A DNA stretch of 64,000 nt, from contig OZ023273.1 in assembly GCA_964007475.1 (NCBI GenBank), positions 138,729,308 through 138,793,307 on the forward strand, in the 5' to 3' direction. Positions within the stretch are counted from its first letter, which is position 1. Each line of letters starts with the position of its first letter. Source of the stretch: Hybos culiciformis. Its lineage: Eukaryota > Arthropoda > Insecta > Diptera > Hybotidae. Below are positions 62,101 through 64,000 of the stretch, piece by piece. Below the pieces are notes generated by a model. It was not told where the DNA came from. It did no database searches and saw nothing but the letters and a program-made list of their open reading frames with translations. The translations under genes and the position numbers were made by a program.

Positions 62101-62189
62101 CTTTGATAGAAAACATTAAACCTATTCAATTTGTCCACTTGAAATAAGAGTAGTTTGAAAACTGACCTTTGATAGAAAACATTCAACCT
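62101..62189. repeat. Direct repeat, 66-bp period
   Basis: CTTTGATAGAAAACATT plus a following AACCT occurs at 62101 and 62167 with one mismatch over 23 bp. Flanking text is also related (CAATTTGT..ACTTGAA near 62014 and 62127), pointing to an old local duplication. Confidence 0.55.
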
Positions 62190-62566
62190 TATTGTAAACT
62201 GGTCGTTGAAGCTTGCTCAAAAAAGTATTTTTAGGCATTTAAAAAAACACAATTTTTTTTATGAAATTTACATTTAATTTTATTTAATCTAGATTTTGTG
62301 ATTGCTTTCAAAATTAAAAAAAATAGAAAAACCCATTGTTTTAAATCTTTTTAAAATTATAATAAATAGAAACACAAATTCTTAATACCCATTTTACACA
62401 TTAATATATAATATTTTGATTTTACATTTTAATTTTTACAGAAATGAAATAATAATATTATGAATTAAAGACTAATAACTAAAAAAAATTAATTCTGAGT
62501 GAGAATTTTTTTCTTTTTTTTTAATTTAAAATAATTTAAAATTAAAGTTATTATTAACATAAAAAT

Positions 62567-64000
62567 CTAATTAACAAAATCAGCATTATCACCTAATTTA
62601 TCAGGATTATTAAATTGTAAATGGCTATCTATAATTTGAAATAATTCTTGAGGTTGTGGTATTCTTCCTGTCTGTAATTTAGACCATAATGGAACATCAT
62701 TCAGTGAAATTTCAAAAGCGCCAGATGAAATCAACTAAAATTTTTTTTTGAATATGAATAAAATTTCTTTAACATAAAATTATATAAAAAAAATTGTAAT
62801 TCCGAATTAATAAGCATTGCAAAATTATAATATCTGTAATATGGTAATAGTAAAAATTTCCAATTGATTTTTTTTAATAAATTTTTTTAAACTTATTGCC
62901 TACCCTTTATGATGATATTTTAATGTTGAATGAAAAAAATATTAACAAAACGAACTTTTTCGATTTAATGTCAAAATTATATAACCTGTGTCATGTCACG
63001 AATCGAGTCATTTCCGAAGAAATCTAATTTCTATTCTATTTCTGATGCCCAATTGCAAAAAACAGAAATGGGAACTATGAAATATAATCATTGAAAAACT
63101 CAGGACCTTTATTTTTTTTGGCACACTTATCTGTAACCCAAGATTTTATGACAATAACACATAAGCTATTAATTAAGCTTTTATGACATTGAAGGATTCT
63201 CTTATTTTGATTCAATACAAACTAAACCTAGACTTGATTAAAGTATAAAAATAAAAAAAAATAATAATTTTGTTATACATATTTTCACTTACGTGAGATT
63301 CTAACATATTTCCAATGAAGAATATCATTAAACATGCATAAAATTTATTGTCAATAAAAAATCTCCACCAACTTGGTATTTGCTGTCCAAGAGCTCCAAA
63401 TAAATCAAATTGTGTTACGACTAACAAAATGAGAAGAATTTTCACAGCAAAAACCCCTTTAGATAAATATAAATTCATACCTGGTGGATCATAATTACCT
63501 TTAAGTAAAATTAAAAATATTATATTTTTATGTATATACGGACGTACATTATATACGTTGAATATTTTTTTAATTCAATATACTTAAGTATATACATCTA
63601 AAAATTACTTTAAGTTTAAATTTATTTTAAATTTAAGGTATATTATATTGCGTTTTGAGTTTGATTTTAAATATAATTTCAACAATGTATACAATATAGA
63701 ATGAAGCCTAAAAAAATTTTTTTTCTAGAATTAGAAAATTTTTTAACAATAGGGATTTACCATAAAAGAATTACCTACTGAATTTGAAATTTCTAATGTA
63801 TTTAATTAGTGTAAATTCATTATTCTAATTGTGCATTAGAAATTTGAAATTCTTTTCGGGTGAATCCCTAATGTTAAAAATGTGATCCATAAGTACCTAT
63901 TAAAATTTTTTCACTCGTAATCAATTCGTAGCTTAATGTTTCTAAAGTATTGTAGAAATGATTAATTCTAACAAATTTTTACCTCCACGAATTTGAATAA
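62567..64000 (-). CDS. SelT: Selenoprotein T-like protein, 3' part (truncated by window edge)
   Basis: Thioredoxin-fold redox protein of the endoplasmic-reticulum membrane. Visible coding pieces in transcript order: a partial exon 64000-63983 (IQIRG), then 63498-63293, then 62734-62567 with the stop. Phases join: GGA G|GT AAT TAT gives RGGNYDPPG, and ..NMLESH joins LISSGAFEI. The middle exon holds a hydrophobic membrane segment (VFAVKILLILLVV) and SWWRFFIDNKFYACLM. The last 55 residues contain GAFEISLNDVPLWSKLQTGR and LFQIID, conserved in the family. The N-terminal exon with the signal peptide and the CxxU or CxxC redox centre is beyond position 64000, so I cannot tell whether this insect uses Sec or Cys. 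Unspliced reading past 63293 soon runs into a stop. Confidence 0.85.

Larger units (their letters stand above)
60762..62566. other. Convergent spacer between viking and SelT
   Basis: Viking (+) and the SelT-like gene (-) end toward each other across this A/T-rich stretch. It has no supportable gene. It contains an exact 20-bp tandem repeat (61941-61980) and a diverged 66-bp-period duplication (62101-62189). Confidence 0.6.

Noticed and set aside
1..64000. CRISPR arrays, bacterial operons, phage or viral genes
   Set aside because: Nothing of the kind is present. All supported genes are spliced eukaryotic genes, a single-exon eukaryotic gene, or a hAT transposon.

Overview
The window is very AT-rich eukaryotic DNA, full of poly-A/poly-T runs, with GT-AG spliced genes. 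The proteins point to an insect, most likely a dipteran. It carries two collagen IV chains in the head-to-head order known from Drosophila Col4a1 (Cg25C) and viking, an insect-type GABA-B-R2 with its long C-terminal tail, a Hermes/hobo-like hAT transposon, and a selenoprotein T family gene.

Layout. 0.6-1.3 kb (-): an unrecognised Cys/His- and Asn/Ser-rich 213-residue ORF. 4.3-13.6 kb (-): complete Col4a1-like gene, 11 coding exons, 1785 residues. 13.6-16.1 kb: a 2.5 kb divergent spacer. 16.1-60.6 kb (+): complete viking-like gene, 14 coding exons, 1887 residues. Its first coding exon (signal peptide) lies at 16098-16241 and the second only at 53377, so intron 1 is about 37 kb. Inside that intron lie a complete antisense GABA-B-R2-like receptor gene (34.1-41.3 kb, 19 coding exons, 1213 residues), a single-exon gene for a MED25 ACID/PTOV-type domain (43.3-44.2 kb, +), and a complete hAT transposon (44369-47177). 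The transposon has 19-bp terminal inverted repeats, an intact 583-residue two-exon transposase and a perfect 8-bp target duplication. 62.6-64 kb (-): the last exons of a selenoprotein T-like gene that runs off the right edge and converges on viking.

All exon joins below were made by hand from GT/AG sites and reading phase. Each gene closes in frame over its whole length, and the protein lengths fit the families. The two collagen chains would form the basement-membrane collagen IV trimer, and their divergent starts suggest shared control. Nothing in the sequence ties the nested receptor, the MED25-like gene or the transposon functionally to collagen.

The most unusual points are the nested-gene intron, the young-looking hAT element, the intronless ACID-only gene, an Asn/Gln/Tyr repeat tail on viking, loss of the usual lysine cross-link position in the alpha1 NC1 domain, an in-frame 42-nt candidate cassette exon in the receptor, and several fold-back repeats. 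I saw no bacterial, viral or CRISPR-type system.
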